NCBI GenBank assembly: GCA_903921325.1
Contig: CAIXPL010000008.1
Location: 186,001-250,000 of the forward strand
Source of the DNA: an uncultured Pseudomonadota bacterium
GTDB taxonomy: Bacteria; Pseudomonadota; Gammaproteobacteria; Burkholderiales; SG8-39
Reading direction: 5' to 3'
DNA length: 64,000 nt
Of the stretch, positions 25,035 to 36,021 are shown one piece after another. Made by a program: the position numbers and the translations under genes. The notes under the pieces were generated by a model. The model ran no database searches, was not told the origin of the DNA, and saw nothing but the letters and a program-made list of their open reading frames with translations. Position 1 is the first letter of the stretch, and every line of letters begins with the position of its first letter.

Positions 25035-25715
25035 ATGCACATCCGGCAGTCACCTACGGAATTCTCGGCGCGTCGCGTCGGCGCACGCCGCTCTGTGGCT
25101 GCGCTGGTTGTCATGCTGCTGGCGGCGTTCGGGTTGCCGCAAGCCTGGGGTCAGACCCTCTACCGTTATGTGGAAACCGACGGCACGGTGGTCTATCGCG
25201 ACACTCAGCTGCCTGAGATCGGGATGCGGCAATCCGAGCGGATAAGCAAGAGCGGCACCCACCTGACGGCACCCAAAGCCGATGCCGCTACAGCCGCCGG
25301 AAAGGGTACCGATCACGCAACCAAAGCCCCCGAACCAATCAGTCGGGAAGAGCAGGCATTGCAACGACGCAATATGGCGCTGATGGCGATCTACAACAGC
25401 GTGAAGGAAATCGACGATGCACGCGAATATTCGTTGCGCGATCCGCTGAGCGAACTGCGCGATGCGCAAAGCCGCATGATCGCGGCAGGGCGGTTACGCC
25501 AGCGGCTGCAAGCCGATGTGGCCGCATTGCAGCCAAAGCCGGTGCCACCCGAGCTTGCCGACAAGCTCTCCAGCGCGACCTTTGACTTCAAGACCCTGGC
25601 TGCGCTGGTCGAGAGCAAACGCGGCGAGATTCGCGACATCAGTCATCGCTTTGACGAAGACAAGCGCCACTACATCGAGCTCATGGCGGCCAACAAGGGC
25701 ACACCGGCCCCCTGA
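25035..25715 (+). CDS. DUF4124 domain-containing exported protein
   Basis: The 226-residue protein begins with a signal peptide (SVAALVVMLLAAFGLPQAWG), then the DUF4124 motif LYRYVETDGTVVYRDTQLPE, an alanine/threonine-rich linker, and a long charged helical region (about 105-215) likely to form coiled coil. DUF4124 proteins are common periplasmic proteins of unknown function in beta- and gammaproteobacteria. The stop TGA directly abuts the stop of convergent gatB (TGATCA at 25713-25718). Confidence 0.82.
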   Translation: MHIRQSPTEFSARRVGARRSVAALVVMLLAAFGLPQAWGQTLYRYVETDGTVVYRDTQLPEIGMRQSERISKSGTHLTAPKADAATAAGKGTDHATKAPEPISREEQALQRRNMALMAIYNSVKEIDDAREYSLRDPLSELRDAQSRMIAAGRLRQRLQADVAALQPKPVPPELADKLSSATFDFKTLAALVESKRGEIRDISHRFDEDKRHYIELMAANKGTPAP

Positions 25716-27167
25716 TCAATCGGCCAGCGCTTTTCGCAGCAAGGTGTTGATGGCAGCCGGATTACCTTTGCCACGGGTGGCTTTCATCGCCTGCCCGACC
25801 AGGAAATTAAAGGCCTTTTCCTTGCCGGCGCGCACCTCGGCCACCTGACCCGGATTCGCGCGCAGGATATCGGCAATGATCGCCTCCAGCGCGCCCGAAT
25901 CACTGATCTGACGCAAACCCTTGTCAGCAATAATCCGATCCGCGGCAGCGGACTCGACTGCGCCAGCGGACCACATGGCGTCGAATACTTCTTTGGCGAT
26001 CTTGCCCGAAATCGTGCCGTCGATCACACGACCCAGCAGGCCGCCCAGCGCAAGCGCGCTGACCCGGCTATCGCTCATCTCGAGCGTGTCACGATTGAGC
26101 GCTGCGGCCAGTTCGCCACTTACCCAATTCGCAACCAGTTTGGCCTGTGCCGCGCCGCCGACTGCGGCCACCACCTGTTCAAAGTAATCAGCCATTTCGC
26201 GCGACTGGGTGAGCGTGGCGGCGTCATAGCCCGACAACGCCCATTCGCGCTCATATCGATCACGCCGCGCCACAGGCAATTCAGGCAGCGCGGCACGCAC
26301 CTGCTCGACCCAGGCGGCGTCGATCACCAATGGCGGCAGGTCGGGGTCAGGAAAATAGCGATAATCGTGCGCGTCCTCTTTCGATCGCATCGGCCGCGTC
26401 TCGCCACGATCGGGATCGTACAAGCGCGTTTCCTGAACGACCCGACCGCCCGATTCAATCAGCTCGATCTGCCGCGTTGCCTCATGACGAATCGCCTGAT
26501 CCAGAAAGCGGAACGAATTCAGATTCTTGATTTCACAGCGAGTGCCCAGACGCTTATCGCCGCGACGACGCACCGATACGTTGGCATCGCAGCGAAACGA
26601 GCCTTCCTGCATGTTGCCATCACACACATCGATCCAGCGCACCAGCGCATGCAGCGTTCGTGCGTAGGCCACTGCCTCGTCGGCCGACGACATTTGCGGC
26701 TCGGTGACGATTTCAAGCAGTGGTGTGCCAGCACGATTCAGATCAATGCCGGTCGCGCCGTGGAAGTCCTCGTGCAGCGACTTGCCGGCGTCCTCCTCCA
26801 GATGCGCACGGGTGAGCTGGACGATCTTCACCCCGGCCGCGGTCTCGATACGGATCGAGCCGCCGACCACCACCGGCACTTCATACTGGCTGATCTGGTA
26901 GCCCTTGGGCAGATCCGGGTAGAAGTAGTTCTTGCGCGCAAATACCGAGCGTGGGCTGATCTGACCGCCGACGGCCAGCGCGAACCGCACGGCGCGATCC
27001 ACCGCCGCGCGATTGATCACCGGCAGCACACCCGGCAGGGCAATGTCGATTGCGCATGCCTGCGCATTGGGTGGGGCGCCAAACGCCGTGGATGCACCGG
27101 AGAACATCTTGGAGTGTGTGGAGAGCTGCGCGTGAGTCTCCAGACCGATGACGATTTCCCAATCCAT
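25716..27167 (-). CDS. gatB: Aspartyl/glutamyl-tRNA amidotransferase subunit B
   Basis: Start ATG 27167 gives [15 protein letters not shown], the family N terminus; the longer frame overlaps gatA and is rejected. The 483-residue protein has [24 protein letters not shown], the [16 protein letters not shown] block, [28 protein letters not shown] and a C-terminal GatB/YqeY tRNA-binding domain ending in [10 protein letters not shown]. GatCAB transamidates misacylated Glu-tRNA(Gln) and/or Asp-tRNA(Asn). It is the last gene of the gatC-gatA-gatB operon. Confidence 0.96.
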   Translation of the reverse strand: MDWEIVIGLETHAQLSTHSKMFSGASTAFGAPPNAQACAIDIALPGVLPVINRAAVDRAVRFALAVGGQISPRSVFARKNYFYPDLPKGYQISQYEVPVVVGGSIRIETAAGVKIVQLTRAHLEEDAGKSLHEDFHGATGIDLNRAGTPLLEIVTEPQMSSADEAVAYARTLHALVRWIDVCDGNMQEGSFRCDANVSVRRRGDKRLGTRCEIKNLNSFRFLDQAIRHEATRQIELIESGGRVVQETRLYDPDRGETRPMRSKEDAHDYRYFPDPDLPPLVIDAAWVEQVRAALPELPVARRDRYEREWALSGYDAATLTQSREMADYFEQVVAAVGGAAQAKLVANWVSGELAAALNRDTLEMSDSRVSALALGGLLGRVIDGTISGKIAKEVFDAMWSAGAVESAAADRIIADKGLRQISDSGALEAIIADILRANPGQVAEVRAGKEKAFNFLVGQAMKATRGKGNPAAINTLLRKALAD

Positions 27168-27175
27168 GGCGGGCC

Positions 27176-28702
27176 TCAATTGCGTTCGGTAGCGGCGGGC
27201 TGAGCGGCGCCATCGCCTGCCTCTGCAGCACGCGTGGCAAGCCCCTGCGGCACCCGCAGATGCCAGTCGCTTGCGCGTTGATACGCACTGGCCACACCCA
27301 GCATGCGCGCCTCGGAAAAATAGTTGCCGACCAGTTGCAGACCCACCGGGAGGCCGCCATCGCCCAGTCCGCAAGGGATGGACATTGCGGGCAAACCGGC
27401 CAGATTCGGCGCAATCGTGTAAATGTCAGACAAATACATTTGCAATGGATCGGTCGAGCGCTCACCGAGAGCAAAGGCCACGCTTGGACTGGTCGGTCCG
27501 GCGAGCAGATCGCACTGGGCAAAGGCGGCGCGAAAGTCCTCGGCAATCAGTCGCCGCACCCGCTGCGCCTGAAGATAATAGGCATCGTAGTAGCCATGCG
27601 AGAGGACAAACGTGCCCACCAGGATACGCCTGCGCACCTCGGCACCAAATCCTTCGGCACGGGTGCGCTGATACATGTCGAGCAGGTCGCGATACCCACT
27701 CGCGCGATGCCCGTAGCGCACCCCGTCATAGCGCGACAGATTGGACGAGGCCTCGGCCGGTGCGATCACATAGTAGGCTGGCAATGAAAGCGCCATGTTC
27801 GGCAGATCAACCTCTCGGCAGTCCGCTCCCAGTTGCTGCAACTGGGCAACGGCCGCCTCCACCGCGACACGCACATCCGGGCTCATTCCGTCGGCGAAGT
27901 ACTGGCGTGGCAAGCCGATCCGCACCCCTTTGAGATCAAGTGCCAGATCACGTCGATAGTCCTCGGCCGGGCGCTCCAGGCTGGTCGAATCGCGCGGATC
28001 ATGGCCACCCATGGCGTTGAGCAGCAGGGCCAGATCCTCGGCACTGCGGGCGATCGGTCCGCCTTGATCCAGGCTCGAGGCGTAGGCAATCATGCCGTGG
28101 CGCGACACCACGCCGTAGGTGGGTTTCAGCCCCGATACCCCGCACAGGGCCGCCGGCTGGCGAATCGATCCGCCGGTGTCGGTGGCGGTGGCGGCCGGCA
28201 CCATGCGCGCGGCGACTGCGGCGGCCGATCCGCCCGATGAGCCGCCTGGCACCCGACTCGGGTCCCACGGATTGCGCACCGGCCCGAAATGCGAGGTTTC
28301 ATTGGATGAACCCATGGCGAACTCATCCATATTGAGCTTGCCCAGAGTGACCGCGCCGGCCGCATCCAGTTGCTCGACCACATGCGCGTCGTAGGGCGCA
28401 ACGAAATCGGCCAGCATGCGTGAGCCGCAGGTCGTGCGCCGCCCGCGGGTCATGAAAATGTCCTTGTGCGCGATCGGCACGCCGGTGAGCGGGCCCGCTG
28501 CACCGCGTGCAATGCGCTGATCGGCCGCGGCGGCCTGGGCGAGGCTCAGCTCGGGGTCGATGCTGATGAAGGCGTTCAGACCCGGATTAAGCTGATCGAT
28601 GCGTGCAAGCAGGGCCCGAGTCAGTTCGACGCTCGATACCTCGCCACGGCCGAGCGCGCGCGCCATTGCACCAAGCCCGGCGTCCATCATCGCGTCACTC
28701 AT
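27176..28702 (-). CDS. gatA: Aspartyl/glutamyl-tRNA amidotransferase subunit A
   Basis: The amidase-signature Ser-cisSer-Lys triad is visible: Lys in [14 protein letters not shown], the [13 protein letters not shown] loop and the nucleophile in [15 protein letters not shown]. The 508-residue subunit hydrolyses glutamine and channels ammonia to GatB. ATG 28702 is chosen; a TTG at 28726 overlapping the gatC stop is also in frame, and neither has a strong ribosome-binding site, so coupling to gatC is likely. The gatB ATG lies 8 bp beyond the stop. Confidence 0.95.
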   Translation of the reverse strand: MSDAMMDAGLGAMARALGRGEVSSVELTRALLARIDQLNPGLNAFISIDPELSLAQAAAADQRIARGAAGPLTGVPIAHKDIFMTRGRRTTCGSRMLADFVAPYDAHVVEQLDAAGAVTLGKLNMDEFAMGSSNETSHFGPVRNPWDPSRVPGGSSGGSAAAVAARMVPAATATDTGGSIRQPAALCGVSGLKPTYGVVSRHGMIAYASSLDQGGPIARSAEDLALLLNAMGGHDPRDSTSLERPAEDYRRDLALDLKGVRIGLPRQYFADGMSPDVRVAVEAAVAQLQQLGADCREVDLPNMALSLPAYYVIAPAEASSNLSRYDGVRYGHRASGYRDLLDMYQRTRAEGFGAEVRRRILVGTFVLSHGYYDAYYLQAQRVRRLIAEDFRAAFAQCDLLAGPTSPSVAFALGERSTDPLQMYLSDIYTIAPNLAGLPAMSIPCGLGDGGLPVGLQLVGNYFSEARMLGVASAYQRASDWHLRVPQGLATRAAEAGDGAAQPAATERN

Positions 28703-28718
28703 GAGGCTTGGCGCACGG

Positions 28719-29006
28719 TCATTCAATCACCCGCGGCACCAGGTACAACCCGTCTTCGGTCTGCCCTGACAAAGCCTGGAATTCGACATGGCGATCGGTC
28801 TCGGTCACCTCATCGGCGCGCAGCCGGGCGTGCATGTCAACGGTATGCGCCATCGGCTCGATGCCGCGTGTGTCGACCGCCTGCATGGTTTCTATCATGC
28901 CGAGGATTCCGTTCAAATCACCCTGCAAGGTGTCGATTTCGGCATCGCTCAGTGCAATTCGGGCAAGCAGGGCGATACGCCTGACAGCAGCTTCATCAAG
29001 GGCCAT
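28719..29006 (-). CDS. gatC: Aspartyl/glutamyl-tRNA amidotransferase subunit C
   Basis: The 95-residue subunit starts [19 protein letters not shown] at ATG 29006, typical of GatC, with [17 protein letters not shown] and a C terminus ending VPRVIE. It stabilises the GatAB heterodimer. An upstream in-frame ATG at 29048 would add 14 residues not usual in the family. First gene of the operon, divergent from mreB across about 220 bp. Confidence 0.93.
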   Translation of the reverse strand: MALDEAAVRRIALLARIALSDAEIDTLQGDLNGILGMIETMQAVDTRGIEPMAHTVDMHARLRADEVTETDRHVEFQALSGQTEDGLYLVPRVIE

Positions 29007-29065
29007 GGGGGTATGTGTGCGGTTGCGCGAAAGGGCATCTCCGCGCATTGGGATGCAAGGAGATA

Positions 29066-30269
<1,204 letters not shown>

Positions 30270-30297
30270 CCGCCGCAGCGCGGAGCGACCCACCGCA

Positions 30298-31230
30298 ATG
30301 CAGGCCAATTCCCCGCCCCTTTTTGTCCGTGGTCCTTCGCCGCTGGTGCGATTGCTGTTCTTTGGCACCTTTGCCATCGTGCTGATGGTGTTTGACGCCC
30401 GATTTGGTTACATGGGGCCGTTGCGCCAGGGCCTGCTGTGGTTGAGCTATCCCTTGCAGCGCATTGCTGGCGCGCCAGCCGATCTGTTCCATTCGGTGAG
30501 CGGCTTTCTGGTCAATCAGACCCGGTTGCAACAGGACAATGCCTCGCTGCGCGAAGACAAGCTGCGCGCCGCCCGCGATCTTCTGGTGCTGGAGGCAATC
30601 CGCGCCGATAACGAGCGCCTGCGTGCGCTGCTGGGTGCACGCGAGCGTGCCAATCCAGGCGCGGTGGTGGCACAGATTCTCTACACCGGGCGCGATCCGT
30701 TCACCCGCAAAGTAATCATCGACAAGGGCTCGCAGGCGGCGGTGGCACCCGGGCAGCCGGTCATTGATGCCGATGGACTGATCGGGCAGGTCACCCGCGT
30801 GCATCCCCTGGTGGCCGAGGTCACCCTGGTTCTCGACAAGGAACAATCGATCCCGGTGCAAGTCCTGCGCAATGGGCTGCGTGCCGTGGCGTTCGGCTCG
30901 GGCGATGGCTCAACCATGGAGTTGCGCTATATGGCGATGAATGCCGAGATCGTGGTTGGTGATGAGCTCACCACTTCGGGCATTGACGGGGTGTTCCCCG
31001 CCGGCTTGCCAGTGGCCAGGGTGACGCATATCGATCGCGATTCGGCGGTGCAATTTGCCAGGGTCCTGTGCGCCCCCAAAGGCGGCCCCGGCAAAGGGGC
31101 CGAGCTACTGGTGCTCACCACGGCCCAGACGGCCCCGGCTGCCTATCCGGAGGAGGCCGCACCGGTGCGCAGCGCGCGCGCGCGCGGCGCGCGCAATGCC
31201 CGCCGCGCACCCGAGGCAACCTCACCATGA
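30298..31230 (+). CDS. mreC: Rod-shape-determining protein MreC
   Basis: The 310-residue bitopic protein has one membrane helix (LLFFGTFAIVLMVFDARF, residues 19-36), a coiled coil around 70-110 (LQQDNASLREDKLRAAR) and two beta-barrel domains with GQPVIDADGLIGQVTRV, AEVTLVLDKEQSIPV and GDELTTSGIDGVFPAGLPV. The tail is Ala/Arg-rich (a run of alternating Ala and Arg around residues 290-305), a low-complexity extension not needed for the fold. MreC links MreB to PBP2 in the periplasm. Its stop overlaps the mreD ATG. Confidence 0.94.
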   Translation: MQANSPPLFVRGPSPLVRLLFFGTFAIVLMVFDARFGYMGPLRQGLLWLSYPLQRIAGAPADLFHSVSGFLVNQTRLQQDNASLREDKLRAARDLLVLEAIRADNERLRALLGARERANPGAVVAQILYTGRDPFTRKVIIDKGSQAAVAPGQPVIDADGLIGQVTRVHPLVAEVTLVLDKEQSIPVQVLRNGLRAVAFGSGDGSTMELRYMAMNAEIVVGDELTTSGIDGVFPAGLPVARVTHIDRDSAVQFARVLCAPKGGPGKGAELLVLTTAQTAPAAYPEEAAPVRSARARGARNARRAPEATSP

Positions 31231-31778
31231 GCGCCAACCCGATACAACCGGTCGCGCAATCGGGCACCTATGGGCCGGGCGGTCAGGCGCTGCCCGGGCG
31301 CACGCCAACCCGAGCCATCGTGCTGTGGCTATTCGTTGCCGTGCTCTTCGATCTGCTGCCATGGCACGACATGCGCGGCATTCCCGATCTGGTCAGTCTT
31401 GCGGTCCTGTTCTGGGCGATCCACGAGTCACGCCGGGTCAATGTCGGTAGTGCCTTCTTCCTCGGTTTGTTGATGGATGCTGCCAACGGAGTGCTGATCG
31501 GGCAGCATGCGCTTGCCTACAGCGTGCTTGCGTATGGCGGTATCGTGTTGTCGCGCCGGGTGCTCGGCTTCGGTCTGTGGGCGCAGGCAGTCCATGTCGT
31601 GTTGCTGCTCTTGCTCAATCAAATACTCTTGCTCATTCTCGGGATGGCAGCCGGTGGCACATTTCCCGGTTGGTCTTATTTCATCGGATGCCTGAGTGCT
31701 GCGGCGCTGTGGCCCGTCCTCTCGCTCCTGCACCAGCTCGGTGAGCAGGCGCGCGAGCATCCGACCACGCCGCACTGA
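31227..31778 (+). CDS. mreD: Rod-shape-determining membrane protein MreD
   Basis: The 183-residue protein begins at ATG 31227, overlapping the mreC stop by 4 bp. After a hydrophilic leader of about 28 residues it has five to six hydrophobic helices with the MreD-type LFDLLPWHDMRGIPDLVSLAVLFWAI and FFLGLLMDAANGVLIGQHAL motifs. It is an inner-membrane partner of MreC and PBP2. Reading the whole upstream frame as coding would overlap most of the mreC tail and is rejected. Confidence 0.93.
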   Translation: MSANPIQPVAQSGTYGPGGQALPGRTPTRAIVLWLFVAVLFDLLPWHDMRGIPDLVSLAVLFWAIHESRRVNVGSAFFLGLLMDAANGVLIGQHALAYSVLAYGGIVLSRRVLGFGLWAQAVHVVLLLLLNQILLLILGMAAGGTFPGWSYFIGCLSAAALWPVLSLLHQLGEQAREHPTTPH

Positions 31779-31792
31779 GCAAGCCACCTGTC

Positions 31793-33679
31793 ATGGCCCA
31801 GTGGAATCCGCCGCAGCGCGAACGGCTGCGCTTTCAGATCCGACTCACCATCAGCGCCCTGGCGGTGCTGTGCGGCTTTGGCGCATTGCTCGCCCGCTTT
31901 GTCTATTTGCAGGTAGTGCAGCACGAGTACTACATGACACGCGCAGAGGACAACCGGATCGCGCTCGTCCCGGTGGCCCCGGCGCGCGGGCTGATTCTGG
32001 ATCGCAACGGCGTCGTGCTGGCACGCAATTATTCCGCCTACACGCTCGAAATCAACAGCAAGAAGACCACCGACATCGAGGACACGATTACCCGGCTGGC
32101 AAAGGTGGTGCGCGTTGACAGCCGCGACCGGCGCCAGTTCAAGCGGCTGATGGATGAGACCCGCGGCGCGGGCAGCGTGCCGATCCGCACGCGGCTCAGC
32201 GATGAGGAAATGGCCCGCTTCGCGGCCAACCGCTACCAGTTTCCCGGGGTTGAAATTCGTGCGCGGCTTTTCCGCGAATATCCGCTGCAGACACTCGCCT
32301 CACATGCGATCGGCTATATCGGTCGCATCAGCGGACGCGACATCAAACATCTGGAGGAAAGCGATCAACTCGAGAGCTATCGAGGCACTGATTACATCGG
32401 CAAGACCGGCCTTGAGGCGTCCTACGAGCATGAGCTGCATGGCACCACCGGTTCGGCGCAAGTTGAAATCGATGCCAACGGGCGCTCGATTCGCACCTTG
32501 AGTTCAACGCCGCCGGTGCCTGGCAGCAATATTGAACTGTCGCTCGACACCCGCTTACAGGCAGTCGCAGAACGCGCCTTTGGCAATTATCGCGGCGCCT
32601 TGGTAGCGATTGAACCCTCGACCGGTGGTGTGCTCGCGTTTGTCTCCCACCCCGGGTTCGATCCCAATCTGTTTGTCGAAGGCATTGATCCGCAGCACTG
32701 GGACGCCCTCAACAACAGTCCCGATCGCCCACTCACCAATCGCGCGCTGGCGGGCACCTATCCGCCCGGCTCCACCGTAAAGCCGTTCATGGCGCTCGTT
32801 GCGCTGCAGACCGGCAAGCGCACGCCGGAATATGCCATTGATGATCCGGGTTACTTCACTCTCCCGGGCGTGACGCACCGCTGGCGCGACTGGAAAGTGG
32901 GTGGACATGGCCGGGTCGATCTGCAACGCTCGATTGTTCAATCCTGCGATACCTATTACTACGGCGTCGGTAACGATGTTGGCATCGATGCGATTCACGG
33001 TCTGTTGAGTCAGTTTGGCTTTGGGGCAAAGACCGGCATCGATCTGGAAGGCGAACGCGTCGGTGTACTGCCCTCGCAGAACTGGAAGCGCGAACATCTG
33101 CACCAGAAATGGTTCAGCGGCGACACGATTTCGGTGGCGATCGGTCAAGGCTACTTCACTGCCACGCCGATACAACTCGCCCTTGCAGTGGCAACGTTAG
33201 CCAACAATGGTGTGATGTTCCAGCCGCATCTGGCCCGCTTTATCCAGGACCCGCGCACCGGCGAGCGCCATGCGGTGGCGAGCGATCCGTTACGCTCGAT
33301 CTCGCTCGATCAGCGGTGGATGGATCTGGTCAAGCAGGCGATGGTCGATGTGATGCGGCCTGGGGGCACGGCTGCCGCAGCGGGCCTCAACAGTGCCTAC
33401 AGCTTCGCTGGCAAGACCGGTACCGCTCAGGTGATCGCAATCAAGCAGAACGAGCGCTACGATGCCCAGCGTATCAATGAGCGATACCGCGACCACGCAC
33501 TGTTTGTTGCATTCGCCCCGGCAGAAAATCCGCGCATCGCGCTCGGCATGCTGGTGGAGAATGGCGGTTCGGGCAGTGGCACGGCTGCACCCATTGCCCG
33601 TATCGTGCTCGACAGCTATCTGCTCGGCAAGATTCCGGAGTCAATGCCCGAGCTGCAACCAACTGAAGGCGTGGAGTAG
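31793..33679 (+). CDS. mrdA: Peptidoglycan D,D-transpeptidase PBP2 (MrdA)
   Basis: The 628-residue class B penicillin-binding protein has one N-terminal helix (ISALAVLCGFGALLARFVYL), a pedestal dimerisation domain (about 60-240) and a transpeptidase domain. Catalytic motifs are PPGSTVKPF near residue 326, SCDTYYY near 383 and KTGTAQ near 540. It crosslinks lateral-wall peptidoglycan in the elongasome with RodA, whose gene follows after 5 bp. Confidence 0.96.
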   Translation: MAQWNPPQRERLRFQIRLTISALAVLCGFGALLARFVYLQVVQHEYYMTRAEDNRIALVPVAPARGLILDRNGVVLARNYSAYTLEINSKKTTDIEDTITRLAKVVRVDSRDRRQFKRLMDETRGAGSVPIRTRLSDEEMARFAANRYQFPGVEIRARLFREYPLQTLASHAIGYIGRISGRDIKHLEESDQLESYRGTDYIGKTGLEASYEHELHGTTGSAQVEIDANGRSIRTLSSTPPVPGSNIELSLDTRLQAVAERAFGNYRGALVAIEPSTGGVLAFVSHPGFDPNLFVEGIDPQHWDALNNSPDRPLTNRALAGTYPPGSTVKPFMALVALQTGKRTPEYAIDDPGYFTLPGVTHRWRDWKVGGHGRVDLQRSIVQSCDTYYYGVGNDVGIDAIHGLLSQFGFGAKTGIDLEGERVGVLPSQNWKREHLHQKWFSGDTISVAIGQGYFTATPIQLALAVATLANNGVMFQPHLARFIQDPRTGERHAVASDPLRSISLDQRWMDLVKQAMVDVMRPGGTAAAAGLNSAYSFAGKTGTAQVIAIKQNERYDAQRINERYRDHALFVAFAPAENPRIALGMLVENGGSGSGTAAPIARIVLDSYLLGKIPESMPELQPTEGVE

Positions 33680-33684
33680 AGTCA

Positions 33685-34818
33685 ATGCAAGGTGACTCCC
33701 GCATGACCGGTGTTTCACCCAACACGGGATGGCTGCACTGGGCCTTCGATCCGCTTGATGTCCCGCTGCTGTCCATCGTGCTGTTGATCGTGATGGTGGG
33801 TCTGGTCACGCTCTACAGCGCCACCATCGACACACCGTCCCGGTTCAATGCGCAGCTCATCAATATCGCAGTCGGAATGCTTGCCATGTGGCTGGTGGCA
33901 CGCCTTACGCCAACCCAATTGATGCACTGGGCGGTGCCAATCTTTGCCGGCGGTCTGCTGCTATTGGTGCTGGTGGCGCTGCAAGGTGAGGTGGTCAACG
34001 GTGCGCGGCGCTGGCTCAGCTTGGGCTTCATGCGCATACAGCCCTCCGAGATCATGAAACTGGGTGCGCCACTGATGCTCGCCTGGTTCTTTCATCAACG
34101 CAGTCAGTCACAGGCGCTGCGCGGCGGTGATTTTGTGATTGCGGGTGCCTTGTTGCTGGTACCCACGGCGCTCATCTTGCGGCAACCTGACCTCGGCACG
34201 GCTTTGCTCGTGGCTGCGGCTGGCTGCTACGTGATTTTCCTCGCTGGCCTGTCCTGGCGCGTCCTGCTGGCACTGGTCGTGGCAGGGCTCGCCTCCACGC
34301 CTTTCGTCTGGTCATTGCTGCATGACTATCAGCGCAGGCGTCTGTTGATACTTCTCGATCCGACGCAGGACCCACTGGGGGCCGGCTACCACACCATCCA
34401 GTCAACCATTGCGGTGGGCTCCGGCGGTCTGTTCGGAAAAGGCTGGCTGAACGGCACCCAGACCCATCTGGAATTCATTCCTGAGCGCCATACCGACTTC
34501 ATCTTCGCGGTGTTCTCCGAGGAATTTGGTCTGGCCGGCATCGCCCTGCTGAGCGTTCTGTATCTCGCACTCATCGCCCGTGCCTTTGTCATCGCATCGA
34601 ACGCACCGACCCTGTTTGCCCGGTTGCTTGGCGGATCGCTGGTACTGACACTTGCCACCTATGCGCTGGTCAATATGGGGATGGTGGGGGGCGTGCTGCC
34701 GGTAGTCGGTGTGCCGCTACCCTTCATATCTTATGGGGGCACCGCCCTGGTAGCGCTGTTCATCGCCATCGGCGCCTTGATGAGCATTGCCCGCCATCGA
34801 CAGCTCGTGGCCAGTTGA
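33685..34818 (+). CDS. rodA: Rod-shape-determining glycosyltransferase RodA
   Basis: The 377-residue SEDS protein has about ten membrane helices. Signature segments are RRWLSLGFMRIQPSEIMKLG, DLGTALLV, YQRRRLLILLDPTQDPLGAGYH, HLEFIPERHTDFIFAVFSEEFGL and VVGVPLPFISYGGTALVA. It polymerises lipid II with PBP2. ATG 33685 and ATG 33703 are both possible starts; both precede the first helix. Confidence 0.96.
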   Translation: MQGDSRMTGVSPNTGWLHWAFDPLDVPLLSIVLLIVMVGLVTLYSATIDTPSRFNAQLINIAVGMLAMWLVARLTPTQLMHWAVPIFAGGLLLLVLVALQGEVVNGARRWLSLGFMRIQPSEIMKLGAPLMLAWFFHQRSQSQALRGGDFVIAGALLLVPTALILRQPDLGTALLVAAAGCYVIFLAGLSWRVLLALVVAGLASTPFVWSLLHDYQRRRLLILLDPTQDPLGAGYHTIQSTIAVGSGGLFGKGWLNGTQTHLEFIPERHTDFIFAVFSEEFGLAGIALLSVLYLALIARAFVIASNAPTLFARLLGGSLVLTLATYALVNMGMVGGVLPVVGVPLPFISYGGTALVALFIAIGALMSIARHRQLVAS

Positions 34819-34841
34819 TTACCGGGCGGCATGCCCGCATT

Positions 34842-34858
34842 TGCTAAAATCCCCCCCC
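34842..34858 (+). promoter_or_regulatory. Candidate extended -10 promoter and C-tract before the carboxypeptidase gene
   Basis: TGCTAAAAT at 34842-34850 fits an extended -10 element (TGnTAnnnT) and is followed directly by a run of eight C. It lies 36 bp before the carboxypeptidase start in the only real gap (67 bp) between rodA and lipA. No convincing -35 at 17 bp. It could give the downstream genes a promoter separate from the mre run. Confidence 0.35.
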
Positions 34859-34885
34859 GCCTCGTCCTTCAGGACTCTCCCTGCC

Positions 34886-36010
34886 ATGCCGCGTCTGCTG
34901 CTTTCCCTGGCCATGTTCGTCCTGTCCAACGTCGCGCTCGCGCAGTCGCTGTCGTTGCCGCCGCTTGCCTCAAAGTCCTGGCTGCTGCTTGATGTGGCAG
35001 CCAATCAGCTGATTGCGAGCCAGGGGGCGCAAGACCGCATCGAACCGGCCTCGCTCACCAAGCTGATGACCGCCTATGTGGTATTCGAAGCCTTGCGGGA
35101 TCGCAAACTGACGCTCGATCAGCAGGTACCGGTATCGACCCGCGCCTGGAAAACAAGCGGATCACGCATGTTCATCGATTTGAAAAAGCCGGTCACGGTC
35201 GATGAGTTGTTGCACGGCATGATCATCCAGTCAGGTAACGATGCAGCAGTGGCGCTGGCTGAGGTGGTAGCGGGCACCGAAGACGGGTTTGCCGAGTTGA
35301 TGAATAGCGAAGCCAAGCGCATCGGTCTGACCGGGTCACACTTTGTCAACGCCAGCGGCCTGCCCGATCCACAGCATTATTCAACCGCCTTTGATCTTGC
35401 CGTGATTGCCAGCGCGATCATTCGCGAATTTCCCGATCGCTACGGGCTGTACTCGATCAAGGAATACCGCTACAACGGCATCACGCAGCCCAATCGCAAT
35501 CGGTTGCTGTGGCTCGATCCCGCTGTCGATGGCCTGAAAACCGGTCACACCGATAGTGCCGGTTACTGCCTGATAGCCTCGGCCAAGCGCACCGATCGGC
35601 GCATGCTGGCGGTGGTCCTCAATGCGCCCTCCAATGCCGTGCGCACGCAGGAAGCGCAACTGTTGCTCAATTTTGGCTTTCAGATGTTTGACACCATCCG
35701 GGTACAGGAAAAAGACAAGCCCGTCTCCACCCTCACACTGTGGAAGGGCAAATCCCCCACCGTCACGGCCGGCGTGGCGCAGGACGTGGTGGTTGCCATT
35801 CCCCGTGGCAGCAACGACAAGCTCACCGCCGATCTCACCAGCCAGCAACCGCTGGTGGCGCCCATTGCGCGCGGGCAACGGCTGGGCACGCTGAAGGTGA
35901 GCTATGAGGGCAAGGTCGTCGGCGAATATCCGGTGATTGCCCGCGAGGAAGTGCCGGTCGCCGGATTGGCCGGACGGATGTGGGATACGATTCGCCTGTG
36001 GATGAAATAG
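34886..36010 (+). CDS. dacA: D-alanyl-D-alanine carboxypeptidase (PBP5/6 type)
   Basis: The 374-residue protein starts at ATG 34886 with a clear signal peptide (LLLSLAMFVLSNVALA). The S11 peptidase motifs are present: SLTK near residue 55, SGN (IIQSGNDAAVALAE) near 115 and KTG (GLKTGHTDSAGYC) near 218. A C-terminal beta domain and a terminal amphipathic helix (GRMWDTIRLWMK) for membrane attachment follow. It trims the terminal D-Ala of pentapeptides. The D-amino-acid aminotransferase gene follows after 11 bp. Confidence 0.94.
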   Translation: MPRLLLSLAMFVLSNVALAQSLSLPPLASKSWLLLDVAANQLIASQGAQDRIEPASLTKLMTAYVVFEALRDRKLTLDQQVPVSTRAWKTSGSRMFIDLKKPVTVDELLHGMIIQSGNDAAVALAEVVAGTEDGFAELMNSEAKRIGLTGSHFVNASGLPDPQHYSTAFDLAVIASAIIREFPDRYGLYSIKEYRYNGITQPNRNRLLWLDPAVDGLKTGHTDSAGYCLIASAKRTDRRMLAVVLNAPSNAVRTQEAQLLLNFGFQMFDTIRVQEKDKPVSTLTLWKGKSPTVTAGVAQDVVVAIPRGSNDKLTADLTSQQPLVAPIARGQRLGTLKVSYEGKVVGEYPVIAREEVPVAGLAGRMWDTIRLWMK

Positions 36011-36021
36011 GGGCTGGCGCG

